From Rachicladosporium sp. CCFEE 5018 (lineage: Eukaryota > Ascomycota > Dothideomycetes > Cladosporiales > Cladosporiaceae), in assembly GCA_002077045.2 (NCBI GenBank), contig KZ111174.1, positions 247,127-311,126 on the forward strand: a stretch of 64,000 nt of DNA, written 5' to 3'. Every line of letters starts with the position of its first letter. Position 1 is the first letter of the stretch. Under the pieces are notes generated by a model. That model saw nothing but the letters and a program-made list of their open reading frames with translations, had not been told where the DNA came from and searched no databases. Below are positions 42,442 through 52,424 of the stretch, one piece after another. A program made the position numbers and the translations under genes.

Positions 42442-44472
42442 ATGAGCTTCGGCTTCTCTGTCAAGGATGTCCTCGAAGGACTGCGAGCTTGCCAACAAGT
42501 CTACCGGGCCTTCGCGTCCGAGTATCAGAATGCGCCAAGACAGTTCGCTGTCTTCAGCGATGAGCTCGAACGCGTGGAGCAGGCGTTGGCGCTCCAAGAT
42601 CAGATCAACGGCTGGACGGGCCAAATATACCCGGGGACGAGCGCATTTCAGGAATGCCTCAAGGAGTGCCGGCACTTTGCTGAGCAGCAGCGGAGGTTGA
42701 TTGATAGACACAGAGGAGAGGAGAGCTTCCTAGGCATTCTCCAGACTGCTGCCTCTGCGTTCGAGCAAGAGCTGCCGACGCTGAGGGAGAGACTGTCACA
42801 CAATCGCATCGAGCTGGTGAACTTCAATGTCATGCTTTTGCTGCAGAGGGCCTTCAAAGGAGCGGACAGCCACACGACACCGGTGCAGGTGACCGTTGGT
42901 GCGTCACGAAATAGCTCGAACGCTGGGCTGCCTGCGGACACGTCGAAGCAGGTTGAGCAAGTGCTCATGAGACTGTTCAGAGTGGGCTATGCATACAAGA
43001 GATCGGGCAGCAGCGCAATACAGACGCCAGGCTCTCCCATGATGCATCTCGAACAACTCGGTGCTGAGTTTGAGAACTGCATATCCTCCTTGTGCACACT
43101 CATTGGGCTACCTCCGGACAGCTTGGCATCTCTACCAATGGATGTAGTTGCTGACGGTCTTTCAGAAGAGAGGTGGCAAAGCATGATCCAGAGTACTGCC
43201 CAAGTCTCACGCTACACTAACAGCGCCAGCGTTGTGCCACATATCGCTCGCATATGTGAAGTCAAGCTCGATGTTGAAGGAGCAGGCTATCACGAGATGG
43301 CACACAGCTATGTCTTGTTCAACCGCACGCTCTATTGGCGCAACGTTAGCGGGCTGGTAATACTGGAGCATAAGCTGCCAGATTCGACGCGGAAATGCTA
43401 CCCCTACACTCAGCATCGCAAACGCGGTCTTCCACTGACCTTGACATGGCTGGAGATGCAGGACGTCATCATCAAGACGGGCAATGAGAGGAAGCTTGCG
43501 TGCAAACCCAGCATTACGTTCTGCAGAGACGAAGTACTCGCCGCTGAAAACGAGTGCAACCTGTACCAGCACGATGTTAGGGGTGGCCGCGAATTACTCC
43601 ACACCTTTCATGTCGACAACATCGCTGCCAAGAACGCTCGTAACGTCAATATCGCCTACACCGAGTGCTGTAAGATCTGGGAGGCGCCACCCGGAAAATC
43701 TGACAGGACTCTCTCGTTCCCTGCAATACTTGCGTCGAGCTCGACGAAGGATATCGAGATGCCTCTGAAGTGGTTCAACTCACCTTCGAGTCCGCGTACG
43801 GGATGTGTCCGTCTCAACTTCGCCACCGAAATTGCACGGCGAACAAGTACTACTAGCATACCCGGCTCAAACTTTCTGCGCCGCAACACTGCAACGACCG
43901 TGAACTCTGCAGCATCAATACGTACAGTGAACACCACTCTTGCGGCGGACTCTTTCGCACCAGCCGATTACATATCTCGCATCGGTCATCTGGACTTCAA
44001 GCTTACAAACCCCGCCGAGGTCTCCAGCTTCATCACTGCGCTCTCAGACCCATTCGCGCCTGCTTCCCGCGCGCCGTCTCTTTTCTCTTGCGCCTCTCCT
44101 ACCTTCACAGCCTCTTCCCCCTCGACCATCTCGACTGTCGCCTCCTCGTCACCCTTCAGCTTCCGCGTCCCAGATCGACGTCCAGTGCCGCATCGGACGA
44201 GTACGGCGGGCACTTCGCCCATGAGTCCTTCGACGCTGTCTGAGCTGCCGGGCTCAGCTATGCCTGCCGAACTCCCTGCGACAGGCTTTGCGCTTCCGAG
44301 AGCAGAGCTTGCTGCGCCGCAGCATTATGCACCCGCGGAGCTGGAGGGTGATGATCTGAGGGCTGAGCTGGAGGGCCTGCAAGTGAACGGAAGGATGGAG
44401 GCACAAACGCCGTTCGGGTTGCTACACGATGGGAGAGGTAGAGATGGCAGGGCAGAGACGGATTTTTGGTGA
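42442..44472 (+). CDS. Protein with a STAND-type N-terminal helical domain, no NTPase domain
   Basis: An intronless 676-residue protein. The start M-S-F-G-F-S-V-K-D-V-L-E-G-L-R-A-C-Q-Q-V-Y-R followed by an F-x-x-F-S-D-E-L-E-R-V pattern resembles the helical N-terminal domain that precedes NACHT or NB-ARC modules in fungal STAND proteins (Helo-like group). No P-loop, NACHT, ankyrin or WD repeats follow. The middle (about residues 200-470) may be a separate beta-rich domain (V-S-G-L-V-I-L-E-H-K-L; E-L-L-H-T-F-H-V-D-N-I). The last 150 residues are Ser/Pro/Thr-rich and low in complexity. It is possibly a stand-alone signalling or adaptor relative of STAND receptors; this is an inference from the N-terminus only. 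Confidence 0.6.
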   Translation: MSFGFSVKDVLEGLRACQQVYRAFASEYQNAPRQFAVFSDELERVEQALALQDQINGWTGQIYPGTSAFQECLKECRHFAEQQRRLIDRHRGEESFLGILQTAASAFEQELPTLRERLSHNRIELVNFNVMLLLQRAFKGADSHTTPVQVTVGASRNSSNAGLPADTSKQVEQVLMRLFRVGYAYKRSGSSAIQTPGSPMMHLEQLGAEFENCISSLCTLIGLPPDSLASLPMDVVADGLSEERWQSMIQSTAQVSRYTNSASVVPHIARICEVKLDVEGAGYHEMAHSYVLFNRTLYWRNVSGLVILEHKLPDSTRKCYPYTQHRKRGLPLTLTWLEMQDVIIKTGNERKLACKPSITFCRDEVLAAENECNLYQHDVRGGRELLHTFHVDNIAAKNARNVNIAYTECCKIWEAPPGKSDRTLSFPAILASSSTKDIEMPLKWFNSPSSPRTGCVRLNFATEIARRTSTTSIPGSNFLRRNTATTVNSAASIRTVNTTLAADSFAPADYISRIGHLDFKLTNPAEVSSFITALSDPFAPASRAPSLFSCASPTFTASSPSTISTVASSSPFSFRVPDRRPVPHRTSTAGTSPMSPSTLSELPGSAMPAELPATGFALPRAELAAPQHYAPAELEGDDLRAELEGLQVNGRMEAQTPFGLLHDGRGRDGRAETDFW

Positions 44473-45184
44473 GAGCACCGAATGTCGAGCTACACACTCA
44501 CCTCTCTCAACGGCCTGATGAATGGTGTGTTTTCGGCAACACGCAGTTCCCTCTGCAGCTAAAACATCCGCAATCACTGCGACGCTGCAAAGCGATCAAA
44601 CGCTGATGCTCAGCTGCGACTCAAATATGAGGATCCGCCGCTCCAATGGCATCCAGCATGCAAAGCGCCGATCACGTGGACTGGTACTGCAGCCACGCAG
44701 ACGAGCTGGGTCCTCGGGTCCGGGTCTCCTCACATCCTGCATAGTCGACACGGAGAACATTCGTCAAATGGAGTGGCGATGCTATGGCATCGACCACCAC
44801 GATATGCATCCGGCTGGACTGGTCAGCTCGCCTGCAACATGTTATAGACATCGCAGGTGGTAGCCAGCAGTGCCTTTGGATAGGCCAGTACAGATGGATG
44901 CTAGATAGATTGGATGATACCACGAAATTTACGAGCAATATGCTACGCGCCACGATACCCACGACAGACTTTAAAGCGACTTACAAGACATCATCAAAGG
45001 GGTCAAGTAGCGAGATGAGTGAGTAAGATTTGGTTGTTTTCTCTCTACTACTTTTCTCCCTTCACGTCGATTGATTAAACAAGAAGCTCTCGTCTCCAAG
45101 CCCGGGTATCACCAGAAACCACAAAATCTTTCCACATAAGTCATCATTCAGCCGTCAAAAGTCACCCCTTCCTCCCACTCCCAC
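44473..45184. other. Intergenic, 3' regions
   Basis: About 700 bp between two convergent stops. Nothing recognised. Confidence 0.4.
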
Positions 45185-45595
45185 TCAAAGCCCGACCAAA
45201 AGTCCAATCGCCACCGCACCCACCATCCCCAGGCCACTCACAGCCATACTCCCAGCGCCATTCGACGGCATGATCGGCCGTCCAGTCTCGCCTGTCCCTC
45301 CCACAGTCCCCGGGGCAGCCCACGTCGCGTTGCCACCGTACCCTGCACTCGGCACGCCGGTGCCTAGACCATAGCTCGTAGTGGTCACCGGGATCTCAGT
45401 GCCGTTTCGTGTTGCAGTGACGGTTTGGACTACGCGCTCGACGGTGCGGGTGGAGGTGTAGGTCGTTAGAGCTGACGTTTGGTCCCCACCGTAGACTCCG
45501 GGTTGGGCGAGGGGCGTAGGTTCTTGAGCGAAGGTGAGGAGGGGGAGAGCGAAGGAGGCGATGAGAGTGAGGAAGCGCATTGTGGTGGTCTGCAA
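45185..45595 (-). CDS. GPI-anchored cell-wall-type protein
   Basis: A 136-residue intronless protein (131 if the second ATG at 45580, M-R-F-L-T-L, is used; that start fits a signal peptide better). The signal peptide ends L-L-T-F-A-Q. A Thr/Ser-rich stretch with T-T-Y-T-S-T-R-T-V-E and V-T-A-T-R-N-G-T-E follows, then a Gly-rich part. The C-terminus has the GPI signal layout: small residues S-N-G-A-G-S, a short spacer, and a hydrophobic tail (V-G-A-V-A-I-G-L-L-V-G-L) ending at the stop. Such small proteins are common in ascomycete walls; no enzymatic domain is seen. Confidence 0.75.
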   Translation of the reverse strand: MQTTTMRFLTLIASFALPLLTFAQEPTPLAQPGVYGGDQTSALTTYTSTRTVERVVQTVTATRNGTEIPVTTTSYGLGTGVPSAGYGGNATWAAPGTVGGTGETGRPIMPSNGAGSMAVSGLGMVGAVAIGLLVGL

Positions 45596-46906
45596 TCGGT
45601 AGGGCTGATGTTCCGAATGAGTGGGTCGTGGAATGTGAGACCGGGTGTGCGGATTTGATGTGCGATGACGCTGAGGAATGCGGAGATGAGCGTTTGTTTG
45701 TTGATGTCGTTGGAGGCGTTACTGATCGAAGAAAGTGTCGACAGTACGAGATGGTATTGCGAGATGTGCAGTGCGGCGAAGTCGAACAGGTGAAACGCAG
45801 TAGGCGCCAGACGAGACAGTCGCGTAAGCGCGTAAGTGTATTTCGAGCGAGAGTGTCGCGTGCTCAGGGTTCCAAAAGAGTGTCGGATCGAAGTAGATCG
45901 ATAGTGATGAGTGCGAGTAGCAGTGATCGTGTGTGTACAGTCCAGCAGTCAAGTAATGAGCGTGTTGTTCGGCGTCCAGTCCGGTAGCAATAATCCTCTT
46001 CACTCACGCAAAACCTCAAAAGCAAACGAAGGGCCACCCGCCCTATAAGCACCTGCACGATTACATTGCCCAGACCCTGCCAACGAGACAAAACTCTGCA
46101 AAATGTACCTACATCGTTCGTACCGCACTATTGGCTTCTCATCTCGCCTCCGAGCGTGCGCGCCAATGAGAAGCCGATCGCATCGTGGGAAATGAGATGA
46201 GGTTTGCTGGGCGCAAACACCCGATTCGGGACTAGCGTGTTGCAGGGCTATATGCTGTGCCTCGGTCGTGACTTGGATGTTGCTCGCAAAGCAGTCTATC
46301 GCGTCACCTGGATTGCCACGGTCGCTGTAACAGTCTGTAGAGCAGCACTCACATCGACATCGTGGCGACGAGAGCAGCGCTCCAACCGTGCCAAATTGAT
46401 TTTCATCGGCAGCCTCACACAACACCCGAGTCAAGCACCAACATTCGTTCCTGCATTAGCGCGCATGCTCGGTCCAACGTCGCATCTCCACTTTTTCTCC
46501 ACAGCGCCTTAATGCCTGTGCGAATCTCCCCACAGCGAGCTCACGTGCGTGCAAGGTAAAATTGCCATCTCGTAATGGCAATCTGGCAGATGGCGTCGTA
46601 TGGCATTGCGGGAATAAGCCCGAGACAGGCGAGATGATGAAATCGGAGCAGGATGCACTTGGTTAAGATGCCTAAGGCATGATCGTAGAAGGTACCAAGC
46701 AATGGTCAAATTCATCCAATCCAGGTGACAAAGTCGAACGCGACAGGACTGCCTGACACGTTCCTTGAGCACACGTCATTCTGCGCCCGAATCTGACCAA
46801 TGCGAATGACCTTCCCAACTCCCGATATCCTGCCAGCGCGCAGTTGCACTCCCAAAGCACCAAAACGCCTCGCTAATCCCACAGCACCCAAGTAATGCCA
46901 ACTTCT
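45596..46906. other. Intergenic region
   Basis: About 1.3 kb. The longest ORFs (144 codons at 46000-46434 minus, 135 codons at 45580-45987 plus) lack domains. It includes the promoter of the GPI protein gene and the 3' flank of the TCO89-domain gene. Confidence 0.4.
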
Positions 46907-49300
46907 TCAAGATCCACCCTCAAGCACACTATCCCACAACTTCCTAGCAACAAGCTCAGCTCCGCCTTCCGCCTCCGCCGTACTTGGCTCCTTGACGACG
47001 GGCGGAGCACCAGCGAAAGAGACACCGCGCCTCTGCGGTCCGGTTCTTGTTGCCAAGGCGCCCCTGCTGCCGACCGTAAGCGCGGGCTTCGCAGGACTGA
47101 TCGAGTTCTTAGGCGGCGAGGCCGAAGTGGCGATGTGGTTTGGCAGATGCTGAGATGCGGCCGTGGAAGGTGTGCAGATGGCTGCCATCTCAGGAGGTCG
47201 TCGATCCCTGACAGGCAGCGAGACCGCGCTCTTGCTTCCCCTCAGTGCTGCTGCCGTGCCCTGCGCAGCAGTTTGACCTCTAGTCCCAAGTTGCAGCTGA
47301 GGCTTCGAACCTGGTCCAGTCGGTGGTGGTAATCCAAGCTTCCCTCTCAACCCCTTGCACCTCTGCAATCGCGCAATGCTCTCCGCAAACGGGTCCCGAA
47401 ACTTCTGCACAACCCTCAGCTCCGTGTGCACAGCCTTGAATCGTCCCTGGAAGATCTCCGGACCAAGGGTAGAACTCGCTAGCCGTTCCATGGGCAGACC
47501 AGAGATCGAGTTCGAACCCTCAGCATTCGTAGAGTAAGCTGCAGCAAGATTTAGATAAGACTTGAGACTCTCGTTCCGCCGATCGTAGACATGCGCTGGT
47601 ACGGCAGGAGGGCGGAGTGACTCCATCTCTGCGATGGCCTTCTCTTGTAGCATCTTAAGCTCTGTTCGTGAGCGGCCCAGCGCCGGCGTTGCGGCGCCGG
47701 AAGAACCAGAAACTGTGCTACCACCAGGGCTAATGGGCACTCTACCACTGATGCTGCCGCGATGCTGAGCTGCAAGCGTGGAGTCTTCCTCCGGGGTGTG
47801 GAAGTGGCTATGCTTTGGAGTGTTTTGAGTCATCGTGTTGGTGCCGCTGCTGGTCGCCGGATGCGAGCCGGAGGGGATGAAGCGCGAAACTAGCTCGTCC
47901 TGATCGGTAGGATCTTGGGAGAGGTTGCGTGAGGAGTCCATCGACGCATCTGGTGAGGAGCGCTTGCTGTGAACGTCGTCGAGGGCTGTGATATTGCTGA
48001 TCCGTGCCGGCGCGGCGAGCTGCGCGCTGTTGCGACGGAGGAATTGGGTGGTAGGATTGGCATGCTCTTTTGAGGTCGACACCACTCGCTGGTGCTGAGC
48101 TGATCGAGCGGGTGGCTCATCCTGTGCTGTGCGTCCAGTGTTCGGAGGTCGCTCGACTCGTGGCATACTTCGAGGACTAGGCTGATCTTCCTCGTCGCTC
48201 TGGTCCTCGTGCTCCACATCTTCTTCCTCCTCCTCCTCATCCCCCTCCTCCGACTCCGCCTCCTTGACATCATGATCAGCCTCTACATCCGCATCTTCGT
48301 CTTCGTAGCTCGCTGCTGGCGTTCCGTCCGCCTCAGCCTCCTGCCCTTTTCCCTCTCTCTGCGCCTTCACCTCAGCCGCCATCGCGAGACCAACCTCGTT
48401 AGCCAGCGCCCTAGCCATCTCTACCTTCCCCGAAGGCCTGTCTTGCACCACACTTGGCCGTCTCGAGTTGTCCGCTGTATTCTGCCGCGTGCTATAAGGA
48501 CTCGCGCTCGCACTCTCTTCAGTCCACTCGTCTTCTTGCATCCCACTGCCTTCCATCTCCGGTACCTCCTCGGCATCACTAGTGTCGTCGGAGCTGCCGA
48601 CTGCGAAGCCTACCTTCTTTGGGCCATCACGTTTGGCTTGCAGCTGTTCTGCAAGCTCGACCTCCTGCTGATGCAAGTCCTTCTCCGCTGCGACCTTGCC
48701 AAAGTCTGCGCTTTTCGGTCGCTTTGATTTTGGCCTCAGTCCAGGTGATGGAGGTGCTCGTTGCGTCGATCCAAGGGCTGCCAGATTCTTCCCAGAGCCC
48801 AGTCGCTGCAGCTGACCATGTGAGTAATTCTTCTTCAGCTTCGTATGCGATGTATTTCGTGGTAGCTGGGAGCTGGTCATATTGCGCCGGATGGGAGGTT
48901 TCGGGACCCCGACACTCTCGTTGAGGCTGCCCGGCAACCGGATCTCCGTGTCTCCTTCATGACTCCTCTGACGTATATGGGTATGCGCACCCGCAGGACC
49001 ATGTGCAGGTCCATTAGCCGCTTGGCGCGCCATCTTCGCCAGATTACGACCGCTGCTGTGATTCCGTGGGAGCACGACACGAGCGTGAGTCTTCGGGCGG
49101 ACAGCATGACGAGGCTGTAGAGGTGCTTCGCTAGGGTTTGAGCCGGGAGATGTGACATCTCGAGAGCTGTGTCGGGTGTAGCCATTACTCGACTGACTCG
49201 AGTGGCGCTTCATGAGACTCGGACGCAATCCGCCACTGCCGGGGTAGAGTGGAGAGGGCGACATGGCGGACATTTGCGGCTGCGGTGAGGCGACTGGCAT
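46907..49300 (-). CDS. TCO89: TORC1-associated Tco89-domain protein
   Basis: A 797-residue, largely disordered intronless protein. The diagnostic segment is M-Q-E-D-E-W-T-E-E-S-A-S-A-S-P-Y near residue 255, which matches the conserved D-E-W-x-x-x-S-x-S-A-S-P core of the Tco89 domain in filamentous fungi. Upstream basic Ser-rich blocks (T-K-L-K-K-N-Y-S-H-G-Q-L, K-K-V-G-F-A-V-G) and the downstream L-V-S-R-F-I-P-S-G motif occur in the same order in relatives. A helical segment R-T-E-L-K-M-L-Q-E-K-A-I-A-E lies near residue 545. Tco89 is a fungal-specific TORC1 subunit at the vacuole, so the likely role is nutrient signalling. A long acidic tract (E/D-rich, about residues 325-375) is also present. 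Assigned from motif order; sequence is otherwise fast evolving. Confidence 0.75.
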   Translation of the reverse strand: MPVASPQPQMSAMSPSPLYPGSGGLRPSLMKRHSSQSSNGYTRHSSRDVTSPGSNPSEAPLQPRHAVRPKTHARVVLPRNHSSGRNLAKMARQAANGPAHGPAGAHTHIRQRSHEGDTEIRLPGSLNESVGVPKPPIRRNMTSSQLPRNTSHTKLKKNYSHGQLQRLGSGKNLAALGSTQRAPPSPGLRPKSKRPKSADFGKVAAEKDLHQQEVELAEQLQAKRDGPKKVGFAVGSSDDTSDAEEVPEMEGSGMQEDEWTEESASASPYSTRQNTADNSRRPSVVQDRPSGKVEMARALANEVGLAMAAEVKAQREGKGQEAEADGTPAASYEDEDADVEADHDVKEAESEEGDEEEEEEDVEHEDQSDEEDQPSPRSMPRVERPPNTGRTAQDEPPARSAQHQRVVSTSKEHANPTTQFLRRNSAQLAAPARISNITALDDVHSKRSSPDASMDSSRNLSQDPTDQDELVSRFIPSGSHPATSSGTNTMTQNTPKHSHFHTPEEDSTLAAQHRGSISGRVPISPGGSTVSGSSGAATPALGRSRTELKMLQEKAIAEMESLRPPAVPAHVYDRRNESLKSYLNLAAAYSTNAEGSNSISGLPMERLASSTLGPEIFQGRFKAVHTELRVVQKFRDPFAESIARLQRCKGLRGKLGLPPPTGPGSKPQLQLGTRGQTAAQGTAAALRGSKSAVSLPVRDRRPPEMAAICTPSTAASQHLPNHIATSASPPKNSISPAKPALTVGSRGALATRTGPQRRGVSFAGAPPVVKEPSTAEAEGGAELVARKLWDSVLEGGS

Positions 49301-49856
49301 GGCTGCGATGGCCTGTGGTATTCACTGTGGCGTTGCTGCTGCTGTCGCTGCCGCCGCTTGAACCCCCTCCGCGCGGTCCACCTCTGCTGCGCGCGCGCCT
49401 TCACTGCGCAGTCTTTACCCCAAAGTGGCTCCTCAGCTCCCCAGCTGCAATTGTACTCACTGGACTCCGCCGTCAAAGCTATATCTCAATCGCGATACCC
49501 CTCCCCCTCGTGCCTTCCTCGTGCAGGCGAGGCGGTGTATGCAAGACCAGTCGCGTGGTGTCGCACCCTGCCACGCAGCCTTGTCGCGTGTTCCAGGAGT
49601 CAGTCAGAGGTCGCACAGCGTTTGACGACAGCCTCGTGGCATGTGTAACAGTGAAGTGCACAGTTCGAGGTGTGCAAGTGCAGGTGATGTGCCAAAACCG
49701 AGTAACCGCGGTGGGGCGGTTCAAGAGCCGGCGGCGCGAAGATCTGCCGGAGGGAAGAGCTGCATTGGGAAAGTATGGCCGAGGGTAGCATCGACATCAG
49801 GTATCTGGGCTGTGAAGAGTGAAGACTATGCAGACATCGAGGAATATCGACGATAG
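49301..49856. other. Intergenic region
   Basis: About 550 bp between the TCO89-domain gene start and the broken paralogue locus. The 179-codon plus ORF overlapping this stretch (49249-49788) runs antisense to the start of the TCO89-domain gene and lacks domains. Confidence 0.4.
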
Positions 49857-51716
49857 TCACTGTATGATGCAATCCATGATTATGTCTATCTCTACATTCA
49901 TAGGGCGCGAGCCCTGCAGCCAAACCCTACACTGTACGAGCAGTCCCTTGATCCGCCAGCAGATCTCGGGCACGTCTCCGCGCATCCTCATTCCAAGTCC
50001 ACGCGACCTAAGCGACTGGTGATCCGGGTCCAAAGGGGGCGGCACCATGGGCTCACTGACATTACGCCCCAGCTCTTCGACACTCAAGCACTGCGGTAGA
50101 CCGTTCAGCCACGGTTCGATAACACATCTCGGCGCACGCTCGATCAGCCGCTCCTCCACACTCGCCGGGTACGCGCCCAGCTCACTCGGGAAACCACTCT
50201 CTTGTGTGTCAAGCATGATGCCTCTGCGCTTGAACTCTGCCAGCGCGTCTGCCACGAACCATTCGGTCTCCAGAAGATCTGCTGTCAGCCGCATACCCTC
50301 TCGTAAGTGCACAAGGTCGAAGTCGTGTTGAGACCAGTCTGCGGACCAATCAAAGAGACCTGGATCTTGCCCCGCTAGGTGCTTGCGCAATTGCGGTCGG
50401 TAGGTCTAGTGTCGTGCTTCGAGTACTTCGTGGCCTTTTTTTGCCATGACCTTGAGACTGTTCATGGTGTGCAGTAAGTCATCGTCAGGTATCTTAGACA
50501 GCGCACGTTCTGCAGGTGCGTCACTCTCAAACCATGACTTGACTTTAGGTTGAGGATTGAGGGGTACCTCCGGCGCAGTCGTGAAGGTCAGGGCGTGGTT
50601 CCGTACCTCCTCGTTCCATGTCCACTTGGATCGTCCCTTAGGAAAGATGGAGTCCACACGCATCTTGACTCGCTTCCCAGCATCATCACGCGGCCGCATA
50701 CTCTCGCTCTCCCACGTCTTGGGCTCTTCACCAGGCTCATGATCTTCGTCCTGCGATACCTCGGTCATAGGCATTTTAACGTCCCGCAACTTACGTTGCA
50801 TACTCAAGCCTTGCGGTATCGCCGCAAGCCACGGAAGAATAGCGAAAAGTTGGATGTTCTTCTTTATGTCGTCCTCTACAGACTCCGCATAGCCCCCAGC
50901 TTCGCTTGGAAACCCGCTAGACTGTGATGGAGACATGACTCCCCTTCGCCTCAGCTCCGCTATAGCTTCATCCATGTACTTCTCTGTGTACAAGAGCTCC
51001 GCTGTCAAGCGCATGCCCTCAGCGAGATGTCTATCATCGAACTCCGGAAGTTTTCAGTCAGGCGACCAGTCAGGCAGGCCGGGGTCTTCACCGGCGCTGT
51101 GCTTGAGCCATAGATCGTAGTAACCCCACCTGTGAGTCTCGATAGCCTTGGCTTCCTCCTCTGTTTGAGGTTTGAGGTGGTTGTCAAGGACAGCCTGCAG
51201 CTTTTCCGTGATGAACTCCTCCAGCGTCCTCGTGTCTACGACTACATCTTCGTCGCGCGACACAACTTGTAACGCTGGGTGAATGGTAGGCTCAGTCGAA
51301 TGATGTAGATTGGCAGTGTCATCTATCAGCCTCCCAGGAGGCGCAGCAGTTTGATGAGAGGAGCTGTCGTCGTTGCTCAGTGCTTCGCAATTTGTCGCAA
51401 GCGGATGATCAGATCGACATTGGTCCGTTGCCTGTGGATCAGAATCGTAGTTGACAGGTGATGTGTGCTTTGATGTCGTGGTTCGTAGCTGTTCGGCCTG
51501 TCGCTGCATGTATTGGCGACAGCGCGCAGACACGCTTGGTAAGACTGCCTTGCGACGGCGCCCAATTCGCCCAGATTGCGGTCGCCATATTGGTGGTAGC
51601 GCAACGGCGGTGGGTCGCACCTTTCGGCGTAAGCGTAATGCGTCCAAGATCGTGACAGCACAGTCTTGAATGGCTCGCGGTATCCATGTAGTCCAGAGCG
51701 CCGTCAGAGGAGGCAT
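49857..51716 (-). pseudogene. Unnamed-family gene with two tandem domains, interrupted by two in-frame stops
   Basis: One reading frame runs from the ATG at 51716 to 49857, broken by TGA at 51056-51054 and TAG at 50408-50406. It carries two copies of a domain also present in the intact gene at 60050. Domain 1: A-G-E-D-P-G-L-P-D-W-S-P-D, stop, then E-F-D-D-R-H-L-A-E-G-M-R-L-T. Domain 2: A-G-Q-D-P-G-L-F-D-W-S-A-D-W and D-L-V-H-L-R-E-G-M-R-L-T, then S-G-F-P-S-E-L-G-A-Y. At the TGA the two other domain copies have Trp. The TAG also lines up with a Trp of domain 1, less firmly. Both would be TGG changes of one base. The N-terminus M-P-P-L-T-A-L resembles M-P-Y-L-R-S-L of the 60050 gene. It is either a pseudogene or needs readthrough; the second domain has no ATG of its own near its start. 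Function unknown. Confidence 0.65.
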
Positions 51717-52424
51717 CGCAGTACGTAAGTGTCCGAGTCTTGCGCGTGTACAAGTCTAAGAATGTTGCGAAGGGCACCGCGGAGAGTTGTGATCCAGCAG
51801 CCAACGACGTGACTCATTTTGGAAAAAGCGAAGTGAAGGAGACATCGGGAACAATTTATCTGACCACAATACAGATGGCCTACATCGGGTTGATCCACCT
51901 ACCCGTGCAACAACACTATCGGGGCGCTGAAGCGCATCTCTGTCTCGTCATACTGCGGATGAAATGGAGCACTTCGCCGGCTTGTTCGTGGATTTATGTG
52001 TATGGCCACAATGGGTATTAGTAGACCAAGGGCATGAAGGTGACTCGCCGCATGTCTGGAGTCCATCGGAAGGGTGCACACATTTCGAATTGGCATGTAA
52101 CATCAACGTAGCAAGTCAACCGAGATAGGTGCAAGGTCGACGCCGTCGTGCGGATAAAGAACACTGGTAATGCATTGGGTGGAAGAGCTCGAAGTCAGCC
52201 CAGGGGATGAAGTGTGGCAGGACTTGATTACGTAAGGTGAGCAGGTCGTCTGCTAAACGAACCTTCCTCAACCAGCGACCAGAATGTCCTGTGTCACACG
52301 AAAGATTGATTCGGCATCATTTGCAAGCGATAGTCAGGCTGAGAAGTTATCCTCGGTCGAGCAAGCCTTTTCCAATGCTCATCGTCTCCTTCTTTCAAGT
52401 CTCATAACAGCTCCTGTATTCAAG
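51717..52424. other. Intergenic, divergent promoter region
   Basis: About 700 bp. The asparaginase-like frame is open upstream to 52284, but I place its start at 52425. Nothing else recognised. Confidence 0.4.

Noticed and set aside
47890..48727. ORFs of 127 and 172 codons within the TCO89-domain gene
   Set aside because: Shadow frames of a low-complexity acidic and Ser-rich coding region.
52284..52424. 47-residue N-terminal extension of the asparaginase-like protein
   Set aside because: In frame but without family similarity; the ATG at 52425 directly precedes the conserved start.
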